Below, in pieces: positions 1-8,369 of a stretch of 64,000 bases of DNA. The position numbers and the translations under genes are program-made. The stretch's first letter is position 1; each line of letters begins with the position of its first letter. The notes under the pieces are model-generated. The model worked only from the letters and a program-made list of their open reading frames with translations. It searched no databases and had not been told where the DNA came from. Location: assembly GCF_013415905.1 (NCBI RefSeq), contig NZ_CP058909.1, positions 4,960,001-5,024,000 on the forward strand. The letters are read 5' to 3'. The DNA is from Halosimplex pelagicum (GTDB taxonomy: Archaea; Halobacteriota; Halobacteria; Halobacteriales; Haloarculaceae).

Positions 1-6
1 GGCAAC

Positions 7-237
7 ATGGACCCCGCGGTTCGTTTCTGGCTGCTGATCCTCGCGTTCGCCGGGGCGATCTCGGCGGCGATCCTGCTGGTCGTCTCGGCGTTTCTGCCGG
101 GGTCGATCCTCGGGACCGCCGACTCGGTCGGCTACGTCGTCTCCGTGTTCGTCGCGCTGATCTCGCTGGGGCTGCTCGTCTGGTCGCTGACGGCGGACAC
201 CGACGGACAGAGCGGCGGATCGCCCGGAACCCGGTGA
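7..237 (+). CDS. Small two-helix membrane protein
   Basis: A 76-residue protein of unknown function. Two hydrophobic segments are visible, about residues 5-31 and 39-61, joined by a short glycine/serine loop and followed by a polar tail rich in Gly, Ser and Asp. The ATG at 7 leaves only six bases of upstream sequence, so no promoter or ribosome site can be judged and an earlier start outside the window cannot be excluded. It ends 29 bases before the stop of the convergent SDR gene. Short haloarchaeal integral membrane proteins like this are common and mostly uncharacterised; nothing in the sequence reveals a substrate or partner. Confidence 0.6.
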   Translation: MDPAVRFWLLILAFAGAISAAILLVVSAFLPGSILGTADSVGYVVSVFVALISLGLLVWSLTADTDGQSGGSPGTR

Positions 238-265
238 CGATGACCGACGAGCCGGTCACCCCGCC

Positions 266-1051
266 TTAGCTCCGCATCGCCCCGCCGTCGATGGGCAGCG
301 CCGTCCCCGACACGAAACTCGCGCGCGGGCTGGCGAGGAACGCGACCACGTCGCCGAGCTCCTGCGGGTCGCCGATCCGCCCCAGCGGGACCGACGAGCC
401 CTTGTCCGCGAGCCCCTCCTCGTAGCTCCCGTAGTCGCCCCGTTCGACGCCGTCCTCGATGAGCTCCTCGATACGGGCGGTCTCGTGGGCGCCCGGCAGG
501 ACGGCGTTGACCCGCACGTCCGGCGCGAACTCCCGCGCCTGGGTCTTGACCATCCCGATGACCGCACGGCGGACCGCGTTCGAGAGGACCAGGTCGTCGA
601 TGACCTCCCGGACCGAGCGGGAGGTGATCGCCGTGATCGAGCCCTGGTCGGACTCGGCCAGGTGGGGGTGGGCAAACCGGGTGGTCCACACCGCCGACAT
701 GACGAGCGTGTCGTAGGCGCCGTACCAGTCGTCGTCGTCCATCTCCAGGAACGCGCCGCTGGGCGGGCCGCCGGCGCTCATCACGACCTGGTCGATCCCG
801 CCGAACTCGTCGGCGACCTGCTCGACATAGGCCTCGACCTCCGTCCGGTCGGTCAGGTCGACCTGCACGGCGAGCACGTCGCCGTCGCCGAGCGACTGGA
901 GTTCCGCCTCGGCCGATTCGAGGTGCGATTCGGTGCGGCCGCAGATAGCCACGTCCGCGCCCTCGCGGGCGAGGGCCTTCGCGCTCGCGAGACCGAGCCC
1001 GCTCGAACTGGCCGTCGTCAGTGCCGCGCTGCCGTCGAGTTGCAGATCCAT
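266..1051 (-). CDS. SDR-family oxidoreductase lacking the YxxxK motif
   Basis: A 261-residue short-chain dehydrogenase/reductase-like protein. The start is ATG at 1051 (MDLQLDGSAALTT); a longer frame to 1156 would add an Arg/Pro-rich stretch unlike SDRs. The cofactor loop reads TASSSGLG near residue 10, an expected acidic cofactor-side region follows, and SAGG stands where NNAG is usual. The catalytic Ser region (ITSRS) is present, but the place of YxxxK holds LSNAVRR, so the Tyr and Lys are absent. The C-terminal PGAHET and SGTALPIDGG segments are standard for FabG-like SDRs. Such Tyr-less SDRs form a known atypical subgroup; activity cannot be assumed. Length is typical of classical SDRs. 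Confidence 0.85.
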   Translation of the reverse strand: MDLQLDGSAALTTASSSGLGLASAKALAREGADVAICGRTESHLESAEAELQSLGDGDVLAVQVDLTDRTEVEAYVEQVADEFGGIDQVVMSAGGPPSGAFLEMDDDDWYGAYDTLVMSAVWTTRFAHPHLAESDQGSITAITSRSVREVIDDLVLSNAVRRAVIGMVKTQAREFAPDVRVNAVLPGAHETARIEELIEDGVERGDYGSYEEGLADKGSSVPLGRIGDPQELGDVVAFLASPRASFVSGTALPIDGGAMRS

Positions 1052-1220
1052 ACGCGTGGGCTGGGACCGAGGCGTGAAAGAACCGGGCGGTTCCGGACCG
1101 CAGTCGGTCGGTCGCGAGGGCGGTGCCCGACGGTTCGGACGAGCGATACGGAACAAAACGGAACGGAACGGAACTGCAACGTCGCGACTGTCCAGGCTGA
1201 AGCGCCGGCCGCGGCGGGGG

Positions 1221-1676
1221 TTACGAGCCCCAGAAGTTGTCGCGGCTGCCGAGGCGCTCGCGGTCGTCTTCGTCCGCTTCGTCGGTCTCGTCGTCCGCGT
1301 CGTCGGCTTCGCTCTCGGCTTCCTCGCCCTCCTCGTCGGGGTCGTCGGGGAGGCGTTCGAGCTCGTCGGCGCGGGCGTGGTTCGAGCGGACCTTGGTGAT
1401 CTTCACCTTCGCGCGGGCCGGCGGCAGGACGCCGTCGACCATGATGATGAAGCCGTCCTCGGTGCGGCCGACGCCGGCGCCGCTCTCGTGGATGTCCTCG
1501 ACTTCGACCACGACCTCCTCGCCGGGCTTGACGGGTTGACTCTTGAGGTCCTCGATCGGCTGGTTGTAGTGATTGCACCACTCGGCGCCGCCGCGGTCAC
1601 CGTAGTGCGTACAGCCCATCCCCTCGATGCGCTCCTGGAAACTGGGGCACTCGTCCGCGAGTGGACAGTCGGGCAT
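1221..1676 (-). CDS. TRAM-domain protein with N-terminal Cys cluster
   Basis: A 151-residue protein, probably RNA-binding. Residues about 45-100 form a TRAM (TRM2/MiaB-type OB) domain, recognised by the pattern KPGEEVVVEVEDI, GAGVGRTEDGFIIMVDG and AKVKITKV. The first 40 residues carry cysteines at 4, 10, 22 and 34 with nearby His residues, spaced as a possible zinc or Fe-S site. The tail from about residue 110 is almost entirely Asp/Glu, a halophilic low-complexity extension, ending NFWGS. The start is ATG at 1676, which places the first cysteine motif at the N-terminus; upstream in-frame sequence is Arg-rich and unlike protein. Small TRAM proteins in archaea have been proposed as RNA chaperones; the role here is inferred from the domain alone. 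Confidence 0.85.
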   Translation of the reverse strand: MPDCPLADECPSFQERIEGMGCTHYGDRGGAEWCNHYNQPIEDLKSQPVKPGEEVVVEVEDIHESGAGVGRTEDGFIIMVDGVLPPARAKVKITKVRSNHARADELERLPDDPDEEGEEAESEADDADDETDEADEDDRERLGSRDNFWGS

Positions 1677-1812
1677 GACCCAGAATAGCGCTGGGGCCAA
1701 GTAAACGCTTGCGCTCTCGCCGCTGCGGCCGAAATCGCCGGTTCGATCCGCCGAACGACCGTTCTCGTCCCCCTGCCGCCGGTCTGGCGGTCCGGGACGC
1801 CGCGGGCCCCAG

Positions 1813-2115
1813 TTAGCCGTCGGGCCGCACGTCCTCGCCCGCGCCCTCCGCCCCGTCGGGGTCGATCCCGAGCGTATTCCCCGTCTCGATATGGGCAACT
1901 CCGTCGACCTCGCAGACCGCCCCGACGCGCTCGTGGGGGACGGTCGCCTTCAGCGTCCGGAACTGCAGTTCCGCCTCGACGGTCCCACCGGCCGCCTCGG
2001 CCGCGGCGGCCACCTCGTCGGTCGTCGCGTCGTCGGCGACTTCCAGCAGCAGCGTCACCGATTCGCCCTCGACCGGGCCGTCGCGGATCGTTCGCACCGC
2101 CGGCGAGAGATACAT
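1813..2115 (-). CDS. Small haloarchaeal protein, propeptide-like fold
   Basis: A 100-residue conserved-looking protein of unknown function. It has an alternating strand-helix pattern: a hydrophobic strand (SVTLLLEVA), a helix rich in Ala/Glu (TTDEVAAAAEAAGG), a strand (TVEAELQFRTLKATVP), a second helix and a final strand (VAHIETGNTLGI). This ferredoxin-like order resembles subtilase propeptide/I9-type inhibitors, where a similar small domain binds a protease, but no protease gene is adjacent, so this is only a fold-level guess. The tail is acidic and disordered. The start is ATG at 2115. It lies head to head with the MDR reductase at 2259 and could share that intergenic promoter region. Confidence 0.7.
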   Translation of the reverse strand: MYLSPAVRTIRDGPVEGESVTLLLEVADDATTDEVAAAAEAAGGTVEAELQFRTLKATVPHERVGAVCEVDGVAHIETGNTLGIDPDGAEGAGEDVRPDG

Positions 2116-2258
2116 GTCGGCCCGTTCGACCCTCGTCGCCGAAACGCTGCCGATCCCGGCGGGCGCCGGCCGACGGCACCGCGACGAGGAAACTGGAAAT
2201 CAGTTTACTGTGCCCGGAAGTCGCGGGACCTTTCCGGACCACGTCCGTACCGGGAGCC

Positions 2259-3278
2259 ATGCGAGACCAGAACAGGCAGTTCCGCCTGGCGAAGCGACCC
2301 GAGGGGAAACCGGACCACGACACGTTCGACCTCGTGGAGACGGACGTGCCCGACCCCGGCCCGGGCGAGGCGCTCGTCCGCACCCGCTATCTCTCGGTCG
2401 ACCCGTACATGCGCGGTCGGATGAGCGCCGGCGAGTCCTACGCCGACCCCTGGGAGGTGGGCGACCCGCTCCGGGGCGGCGTCGTCGGCGAGGTCGTCGA
2501 ATCGAACGGCGCCGGCTTCGAGGCGGGCGACATCGTGACCGGCGACCTCCAGTGGGCCGACTACGCCACCGCGCCCGGGACCGCGCTGCGGGCGGTCGAC
2601 CCGGACCTGGGTCCGGTCTCGACGGCGCTGGGCGTCCTCGGCATGCCCGGCCGGACCGCCTACTTCGGGGTCCGCGAGGTGGCCGAACCCGGCCCCAGCG
2701 ACACGTTCGTCGTCACCGGCGCCGCGGGCGCGGTCGGCTCCGTCGCCGGCCAGATCGCGAGTCTCGCCGGCGCTCGCGTCGTCGGCTTCGCCGGCTCGGC
2801 GGAGAAAGTCGCGTTCCTCGAGGACGAGCTGGGCTTCGACGCCGGGATCGACTACAGCGCGACCGACGACTACGGCGCGGCGCTGGACGAGGCGGCGCCC
2901 GACGGCGTCGACGCCTACTTCGACAACGTCGGCGGGCCGATCACCGACGCGGTCTTCGACCGGCTGAACGTCGACGCCCGCGTCGCCGTCTGCGGCCAGA
3001 TATCGCTGTACAACGCCACCGAACGGCCGACCGGCCCGCGCAAGCTCCCCGGGCTCGTCAGCAAGCGGGCCCGCGTCGAGGGCTTCCTCGTGGGCGACTT
3101 CGCGCCGCGGTTCGAGGCCGCAACCGAGCGGCTGGCCGAGTGGGTCGCGAGCGGCGACCTGCAGTACCGCGAGACCGTCACCGAGGGGCTGGAGTCGGCG
3201 CCCGACGCCTTCCTCGGACTGTTCGAGGGCGAGAACGTCGGCAAACAGCTGGTGCGAGTCAGCGAACCGGACGAGTAG
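2259..3278 (+). CDS. NADP-dependent MDR-family oxidoreductase (CurA/LTB4DH type)
   Basis: A 339-residue zinc-independent medium-chain dehydrogenase/reductase. The N-terminal GroES-like half contains YLSVDPYMRGRM, the signature of the CurA/leukotriene B4 12-hydroxydehydrogenase branch, with no Cys/His zinc ligands. The Rossmann half has VVTGAAGAVGSVAGQIA (about residues 150-166) for NADP(H), then YFDNVGG and the conserved CGQISLYN. Family members reduce alpha,beta-unsaturated aldehydes and ketones, so a detoxification or enone-reductase role in the cytoplasm is likely. The chosen ATG at 2259 gives the normal N-terminus; a TATA-like TTTACTG at about 2204-2210 lies 50 bases upstream, implying a short leader. 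It converges on the AAA ATPase gene. Confidence 0.92.
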   Translation: MRDQNRQFRLAKRPEGKPDHDTFDLVETDVPDPGPGEALVRTRYLSVDPYMRGRMSAGESYADPWEVGDPLRGGVVGEVVESNGAGFEAGDIVTGDLQWADYATAPGTALRAVDPDLGPVSTALGVLGMPGRTAYFGVREVAEPGPSDTFVVTGAAGAVGSVAGQIASLAGARVVGFAGSAEKVAFLEDELGFDAGIDYSATDDYGAALDEAAPDGVDAYFDNVGGPITDAVFDRLNVDARVAVCGQISLYNATERPTGPRKLPGLVSKRARVEGFLVGDFAPRFEAATERLAEWVASGDLQYRETVTEGLESAPDAFLGLFEGENVGKQLVRVSEPDE

Positions 3279-3327
3279 CGGTCGCGCTTCGGGCCGGGAC
3301 GGCCGTCACGGTCCCGACGAACCGCGC

Positions 3328-4698
3328 TCAGTCGTCGTGAGAGTGGTCGTGGTCGTGGGAGTGCCCGCCGTCCGAGGCGGCGTCGTTGGTTCCGGAGATG
3401 TCGCCGCCGGCGACCAGGGCGTCGTGGTCGCCCTCGATCATGTCCATGTTCTTGAGGTTGTCCCGCTCCTCGAAGCCCGCGACGGCGTCCATCAGGTCCT
3501 GCTGGGTGAGCGTCGTCCGCTCCTCGGTCAGGGCGTCGAGGACGGCCTCGCGCAACACGAGTCGGAGGTCCGAACCGGTCAGCCCCTCGGTCTGGCGGGC
3601 GACCTCCATCGGGTCGAAGTCGTCGATCTCCATCTCGCGGGTGACGACTTCGAGGATGTCGGCCCGCATCTGGTCGTCCGGTTTCGGGAAGTTGACGATC
3701 TCGTCGAAGCGGCGCCAGGCCGCCGCGTCGAGCTGGTCGGGGTGGTTGGTCGCGCCGATCAGCAGCACCTCGTGCTCGATGAGGCTCACCTCGTCGATGC
3801 TCTTGAGGAGGGTGTTGACGGCGCGTTTGATCGCGGCGTGCTCGTCGCTGGCGCGGGTCTTGGCGACGAAGTCGAACTCGTCCATGAAGAGGATACACGG
3901 CGAGAGCCGGGTGGCGACCTCGAACACCTTCTCGACGTTCTTGGCCGTCTCGCCGAGGTACTGGGAGGTGATCATCGAGAGTTTGACCTCGACGAACGGG
4001 AGGTCGAGTTCGCTGGCGAGCGCGCGGGCGACGGAGGTCTTCCCGGTGCCCGGCGGGCCGACGAACAGCAGTTTCCCGATCTCCCGGAGGCCGATCTGGG
4101 CGAGGTAGTCGCGGTGCTCGATGGCCTTGACGATCTTGTGGATCTCCCCCTCCTGGTCGGCGGTGAGCACGAGGTCGTCCATGCTCATCTCGACCTCCTC
4201 GGGGGCGCGGATGTCGACGAGGTCGAGCATCTCCTGTTCGTCCTCGTCGTCCTCGTCGAAGTACTCCTCGAGGAGCTGGTCGATCCAGACCCGGTCGGCC
4301 CGGACCGGTCGGTTCTCCGCGCGGGCGTGCTCGTAGTCGGCGCCGTCGATCCGGTCCTCGTAGACGTTCGCGAGGACGGGATTGTCGTTGAGGTGGTCGG
4401 CGTCGACCCGGTCGAGGAACCACTCCTCGGCCATGTCCTCGTCGGTGAAGGTGATCGTGCCCGAGAAGTCGTCCCGGTCGGTGAACATCAGCCCCGATAT
4501 CGCCTCCCAGGGCCGGTCCACGTCGGTCGCCTCTCGGGCCGTCGTCGTCGTGGCCGAGAGCGGGCGCTCGATCTCCCCGTCGCTCCAGAAGACCGCCCGG
4601 TAGGCGGGCGGCAGATCGTCGGCGTCGAGGTCGCGGTTGTCGCTGTAGGCCTGCGCCGTCAGCACGAACTCCACGACCGCAAGCTCCGGATCGCTCAT
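3328..4698 (-). CDS. AAA-family ATPase with His-rich C-terminal tail
   Basis: A 456-residue cytoplasmic ATPase. Residues 1-190 form a haloarchaea-type N-terminal region with an acidic linker (YFDEDDEDEQE). The single AAA domain follows: Walker A GPPGTGKT at about 214-221, Walker B CILFMDEFD, sensor-1 region GATNHPDQLD, an arginine-finger region AAWRRFDE and the helical lid TGSDLRLVLREA. It resembles proteasome-activating and Cdc48-type AAA domains but is only one domain long with no recognisable coiled coil or protease domain. The last residues, GGHSHDHDHSHDD, hold five alternating histidines and could bind metal. The start is ATG at 4698; longer frames run through non-coding sequence. The substrate is unknown. 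Confidence 0.88.
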   Translation of the reverse strand: MSDPELAVVEFVLTAQAYSDNRDLDADDLPPAYRAVFWSDGEIERPLSATTTTAREATDVDRPWEAISGLMFTDRDDFSGTITFTDEDMAEEWFLDRVDADHLNDNPVLANVYEDRIDGADYEHARAENRPVRADRVWIDQLLEEYFDEDDEDEQEMLDLVDIRAPEEVEMSMDDLVLTADQEGEIHKIVKAIEHRDYLAQIGLREIGKLLFVGPPGTGKTSVARALASELDLPFVEVKLSMITSQYLGETAKNVEKVFEVATRLSPCILFMDEFDFVAKTRASDEHAAIKRAVNTLLKSIDEVSLIEHEVLLIGATNHPDQLDAAAWRRFDEIVNFPKPDDQMRADILEVVTREMEIDDFDPMEVARQTEGLTGSDLRLVLREAVLDALTEERTTLTQQDLMDAVAGFEERDNLKNMDMIEGDHDALVAGGDISGTNDAASDGGHSHDHDHSHDD

Positions 4699-4840
4699 TC
4701 CCACCGAGATTCGTCCCCCGACCGGATAAGTCTCGCGAACCGTCCCCGCCGTCTGAATATTGCCGGTGCTCGGGAACGACAGGTAACTGATACGTCTCGT
4801 CACGTTTATGTCCCCGGGGAAACGACAGGCCGGACGAACC

Positions 4841-5065
4841 ATGGACGAGGTCCTCGAAGTTGCGGAAGTCGCGACCGACTTCGGACTAGGGGGCGTGTTC
4901 CGGATGATACTCGGGCTCGTCGGGTTCCTGCTGGTCCTCGGCGGCCTGGGGCTGTGGCTGCTGACCGACATGGGCCTGCTCGTGCTCCCGGCGGTCCTGC
5001 TGGTCGTCGGCGTCCTGCTGATGGTCGCCCCGGTCGTGCTGTTCGTCGTCGGCGACCTGCTGTGA
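4841..5065 (+). CDS. Small two-helix membrane protein
   Basis: A 74-residue membrane protein of unknown function. An amphipathic N-terminus (MDEVLEVAEVATDFGLGG) is followed by two long hydrophobic helices, about residues 20-43 and 46-70, with almost no loop. An in-frame ATG exists at 4808, but the TTTATG at 4805-4810 sits about 31-36 bases before 4841, where a TATA element for a leaderless mRNA is expected, so 4841 is preferred. The gene is isolated between the divergent AAA ATPase and the thiolase. Similar haloarchaeal proteins are annotated only as conserved membrane proteins; no function can be inferred. Confidence 0.75.
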   Translation: MDEVLEVAEVATDFGLGGVFRMILGLVGFLLVLGGLGLWLLTDMGLLVLPAVLLVVGVLLMVAPVVLFVVGDLL

Positions 5066-5193
5066 GACCCGGCGCCCGGCCGCTGTCGCGGCTCGACGGT
5101 CGGGCCGCCGTCGCGGTCCGGCGTCCGAGAAACTCCGCGCGACGCGTCGGTCGTTTGTGAGGACTTAACACGTCGCGGCCCCACTCGGGATCC

Positions 5194-6333
5194 ATGAGCG
5201 ACGCGACACCGGTCATCGTGCAGGCGCGGCGGACACCGCAGGGCAAGGAAGACGGCGCCCTCGCGGACGTGCGCAGCGAGGACCTGTCGGTCCCGCTGGT
5301 GAACGAGATGCTCGCCGACACCGGCCTGGCGAGCGAGCAGGTCGACGACCTGCTGTGGGGCTGCGCCCAGCAGCGCGACGAGCAGGGCAACAACGTGGCC
5401 CGCGTGATCGCCCTGCTCTCGGATCTGGGCGAGCACGTGCCGGCCGCGACCATCAACCGCTGGTGCGCCTCCTCGGCGGAGGCGATCATGCGCGGCGCCG
5501 ACGCCATCGCCGCCGGGCAACGGGACTGCGTCATCGCCGGCGGCGTCGAGTCGATGAGCCGCGTCGAACTCGGGCAGAACACCCACAACGTCCACCCGCG
5601 GCTGGCCGAACTGTACAACATCGGCGAGCTCCAGATGGGCATGACCGCCGAGAAGGTCGCCGAGGAGTACGGCGTGAGCCGCGAGGATCAGGACGAGTTC
5701 GCCCTCCGCAGCCACCAGCGCGCCGCCGACGCGACGGACTCGGGCCGGTTCGGCGACGAGATCGTCCCCGTCGAGACCGACGAGGGGACCGTCGACGAGG
5801 ACGAGGGCATCCGCCGGGACACCTCCTTGGAGACCCTCTCGGGGCTGCCCACCGTCTTCAAGAGCGAGGGGACGATCACGCCGGGCAACGCCTCCCAGAT
5901 CTCCGACGGCGCCTCGGGGACGATGATAACCTCCCGCGCCTTCGCCGACGAACACGGACTGGACGTGCTCGCCGAGGTGGGCGACCACATGGTCGCGGGC
6001 GTCGACCCGACGATCATGGGCGTCGGCCCGGTCCCGGCGGTCCGGAAGCTCTGCGAGCGGACCGGCCGCGACACCGACGACTACGACCTGGTCGAACTGA
6101 ACGAAGCGTTCGCCAGTCAGGCGCTGTACTGCCAGCGCGAGCTCGGCTTCGACGACGACATCTACAACGTCAACGGCGGCGCCATCGCCATCGGCCACCC
6201 GCTCGGCGCCTCCGGCGCGCGCCTGCCCGTCACGCTGATCCACGAGATGAACCGCCGTGGCGCCGACCTGGGGCTGGCGACGGAGTGCGTCGGCTTCGGC
6301 CAGGGGGCGGCCATCGAGTTCTCGCTGCCCTAA
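5194..6333 (+). CDS. Acetyl-CoA C-acyltransferase (thiolase)
   Basis: A 379-residue thiolase-superfamily enzyme catalysing reversible Claisen condensation or cleavage of acyl-CoAs. Both catalytic cysteines and the histidine are visible: nucleophilic Cys91 in NRWCASS, His335 in GHPLGASG and Cys365 in [17 protein letters not shown] and NEAFASQA are standard thiolase motifs. The length fits bacterial-type biosynthetic or degradative thiolases rather than archaeal thiolases partnered with DUF35 proteins, and no DUF35 gene lies beside it. In haloarchaea such enzymes serve polyhydroxyalkanoate precursor supply or beta-oxidation; the window gives no phaB or acyl-CoA dehydrogenase neighbour to choose between them. 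The last 27 bases of the gene plus the following 32 are repeated 169 bases downstream. Confidence 0.95.
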   Translation: MSDATPVIVQARRTPQGKEDGALADVRSEDLSVPLVNEMLADTGLASEQVDDLLWGCAQQRDEQGNNVARVIALLSDLGEHVPAATINRWCASSAEAIMRGADAIAAGQRDCVIAGGVESMSRVELGQNTHNVHPRLAELYNIGELQMGMTAEKVAEEYGVSREDQDEFALRSHQRAADATDSGRFGDEIVPVETDEGTVDEDEGIRRDTSLETLSGLPTVFKSEGTITPGNASQISDGASGTMITSRAFADEHGLDVLAEVGDHMVAGVDPTIMGVGPVPAVRKLCERTGRDTDDYDLVELNEAFASQALYCQRELGFDDDIYNVNGGAIAIGHPLGASGARLPVTLIHEMNRRGADLGLATECVGFGQGAAIEFSLP

Positions 6334-6365
6334 CGTCCGCGCGCCACCGGCGCGCGGTTCACCGG
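6307..6365. repeat. 59-bp direct repeat, copy 1 (thiolase 3' end)
   Basis: This 59-base stretch covers the last codons of the thiolase gene, its stop codon and the hairpin beyond it. The identical sequence recurs at 6476-6534, offset by 169 bases. The match begins and ends abruptly: the preceding base is G here and C in copy 2, and the following base is G here and T in copy 2. Confidence 0.97.
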
Positions 6366-6404
6366 GCCGAGCATCGCGAGGCCCGCTTTTTGCCCCATCT
6401 TTTT
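6337..6404 (+). terminator. Hairpin and T-tracts after thiolase gene
   Basis: A perfect 9-base stem, CCGCGCGCC (6337-6345) and GGCGCGCGG (6349-6357), with a 3-base ACC loop starts three bases after the stop codon. Downstream are two T-runs, about 6387-6391 and 6400-6404. Archaeal termination mainly uses oligo-T tracts in the non-template strand, so the T-runs are the likely terminator; the hairpin may stabilise the 3' end. Confidence 0.6.
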
Positions 6405-6475
6405 CGAGGAGTGGTGCCCGCAGCGAGCGCAGCGAGTGAGGACACCCGACGAGAAAAAGGTGGTCGCGCCAGGGC

Positions 6476-6534
6476 GCGGCCATCGAGTTCTCGCTGCCCT
6501 AACGTCCGCGCGCCACCGGCGCGCGGTTCACCGG
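6476..6534. repeat. 59-bp direct repeat, copy 2 (orphan)
   Basis: An exact second copy of 6307-6365, containing the thiolase C-terminal codons, a stop codon and the same 9-base-stem hairpin (6506-6514 with 6518-6526), but with no gene attached. The unit between copies is purine-rich (GAGCGCAGCGAG type). This looks like a 169-base tandem duplication or a short gene-conversion tract. Confidence 0.97.
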
Positions 6535-6676
6535 TCGCGAGCGAAAGCGAGGTGCGATCGAAGGGAGCACTCGCTGTGAACGGGGAGCGGAGCGACCGGT
6601 GAACGAAGCGAACGAAGCGGTCCTGAGACCGCCGAGACCGAGAATTTTCGTTCGAAAAAATATTTATGTTGTCAGT

Positions 6677-8323
6677 GTGGCTACTGTTGGTGTGCTTTCG
6701 GCGCCGCTGGTGGGTGGGCCGATACTGGGCGCCGTGGCCGTCGCGTTCGGGTGGCACGCGTGGCGGCTGCGGGGGGTACGCGACCGGCCGGGCGGTACCG
6801 GGCTGGTCGCGATAGCGGCGTTGCTGGCGGTCGTGACCGCGAGCGCCTCGCTGGTGATCGGGCTGGGTCTGCCCGCGGGAGCGCTCGCCCCGCTGACGCA
6901 GATCGCCGTCTTCGGCGGGGCGGTCTGCTGGGCGACGTTCGTCATCGCCTACACGGGGCGGGAGGACGGCGGACGGACGGCGCTGGTACTCACGCTGGTG
7001 CTCCCGGTGGCCGGGCTGGTCGGCGCGCTGCTGCGGCTCACGCCGGTGTTGTCGCTGACCGAGTCAGTGGAGACGGTGGGGCCGGTGTACATCCTCCTCA
7101 GCTCCGTCCCGAGCGCGACGTCGTGGGGGATCCTGATCGGGCTGTCGCTGTTGCTCGTCTGGGACGCGACGCGGTACAGCTCCTTCGAGCGATCCCGGGG
7201 CGTCGCGCTGTCGCTGGTGGGGCTGTCGGTGGTCGGACTCCCGCTGGTCACCTCGGCGCTGGAGCTCGCGGGCACCATCACCATCGAGACGGGTGCGGTG
7301 GTCACTCAGACGGTGATCCTCGCGGCGCTGACCGTCGGTATCGCGGTCGGGCGACCCTACCGGTCGCTGCCGATCGCGGAGGCGATCGGTCGCGACGCCA
7401 TCGTCTCGAACCTCAACGACGCGGTCGTGGTCGCCGACGGCGACGCGCGCATCGTCGACATGAACCGGTCGGCCGAGGCGCTGTTCGAGCGACCGCTCGG
7501 CGAGGTGGTCCGCGAGCCGCTGTCGGCGCTGGTCGACGAGGACCTGCTGGGCCCCGAGGGCCTGCCGGCCGAGTCGACGATCCCCTTCGAGGGACCGGCC
7601 GGGAAGCGCTACTTCGACGTGTCGGTCTCGCGGGTGCGCCGCGACGGGGCCGTCGAGGCGGGCTACGCGGTGGCGCTGCGGGACGTGACCGACGAGCGCA
7701 TCCGCGGCCAGCGCCTGGAGGTCCTCCAGCGGGTGCTCCGGCACAACGTCCGCAACGACATGACGGCGGTGTACGCGATGGCCGACGCGGCCGCCGACGG
7801 GGGTAACGAGCGGGTCGCCGAGCGACTGCGGGAGACGGCCGACTCGCTGGTCGACGTGAGCGAGCGGGCCCGCGCCGTCGAGGAGAGCATGTGTCTCGAC
7901 CCGGCGAGCGACGACGCGGCCGACGTGAGCGCGCTGGTGACCGAGGTCGCCGCCGTCCTCCGCGATCAGGGCCACGACGTGTCGGTGACGGCCGACGACG
8001 ACGCCGAGGTCCGCCGGTCGGCGGAGCTGGTCGCGTCGATCTGCGAACACCTGCTGTCGTACGCGACCGGCAACGCCGACGCGCCGGTCGCCGTGACCGT
8101 CGAGCGCGACGGCTCCTACGTCGACGTGACCGTCGAGAGCGACGGGCGGCTCCTCCCGGAGCAGGACGCGACGGCGGTGACCAACGGCGGGGAGACCCAG
8201 CTCGAACACGCCGACGACCTGGAGATCTGGGCGGTCTCGTGGGGCGCCGAGCGGCTCGGCGGCGAGCTGCGACCCGACTGCGAGCGCGGCCGCCGCGTCG
8301 GCGTTCGGATCCCCGTGGAGTGA
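6677..8323 (+). CDS. Membrane sensor histidine-kinase-like protein with degenerate ATPase domain
   Basis: About 548 residues. The first 230 residues form roughly seven hydrophobic helices, as in the histidine-kinase N-terminal 7TM family. A PAS domain follows (about 241-337, IVSNLNDAVVVADGDARIVDMN to LRDVTDER), then an H-box-like LRHNVRND near 355-362. The C-terminal HATPase region is recognisable by position but has lost its motifs: the N-box is EHLLSYATG instead of ENAxxH, the DxGxG box is ESDGRLLPEQ, and GLGLW is replaced by DLEIWAV. It probably does not bind ATP normally. The start is uncertain: GTG 6677 or GTG 6692; the TATTTATG at 6661-6668 favours a leaderless start near 6690. No response regulator is adjacent. 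Confidence 0.82.
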   Translation: MATVGVLSAPLVGGPILGAVAVAFGWHAWRLRGVRDRPGGTGLVAIAALLAVVTASASLVIGLGLPAGALAPLTQIAVFGGAVCWATFVIAYTGREDGGRTALVLTLVLPVAGLVGALLRLTPVLSLTESVETVGPVYILLSSVPSATSWGILIGLSLLLVWDATRYSSFERSRGVALSLVGLSVVGLPLVTSALELAGTITIETGAVVTQTVILAALTVGIAVGRPYRSLPIAEAIGRDAIVSNLNDAVVVADGDARIVDMNRSAEALFERPLGEVVREPLSALVDEDLLGPEGLPAESTIPFEGPAGKRYFDVSVSRVRRDGAVEAGYAVALRDVTDERIRGQRLEVLQRVLRHNVRNDMTAVYAMADAAADGGNERVAERLRETADSLVDVSERARAVEESMCLDPASDDAADVSALVTEVAAVLRDQGHDVSVTADDDAEVRRSAELVASICEHLLSYATGNADAPVAVTVERDGSYVDVTVESDGRLLPEQDATAVTNGGETQLEHADDLEIWAVSWGAERLGGELRPDCERGRRVGVRIPVE

Positions 8324-8369
8324 CGGCGGAGGACGCGGCGACGCGCGGAGAACGGGGCGGTGACGGTCG

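Noticed and set aside
6599-6676. GTG 6599 as the start of the membrane sensor kinase
   Set aside because: The added codons come from a GAACGAAGC purine repeat and a TATA-like TATTTATG lies inside this stretch, so transcription probably begins after it.
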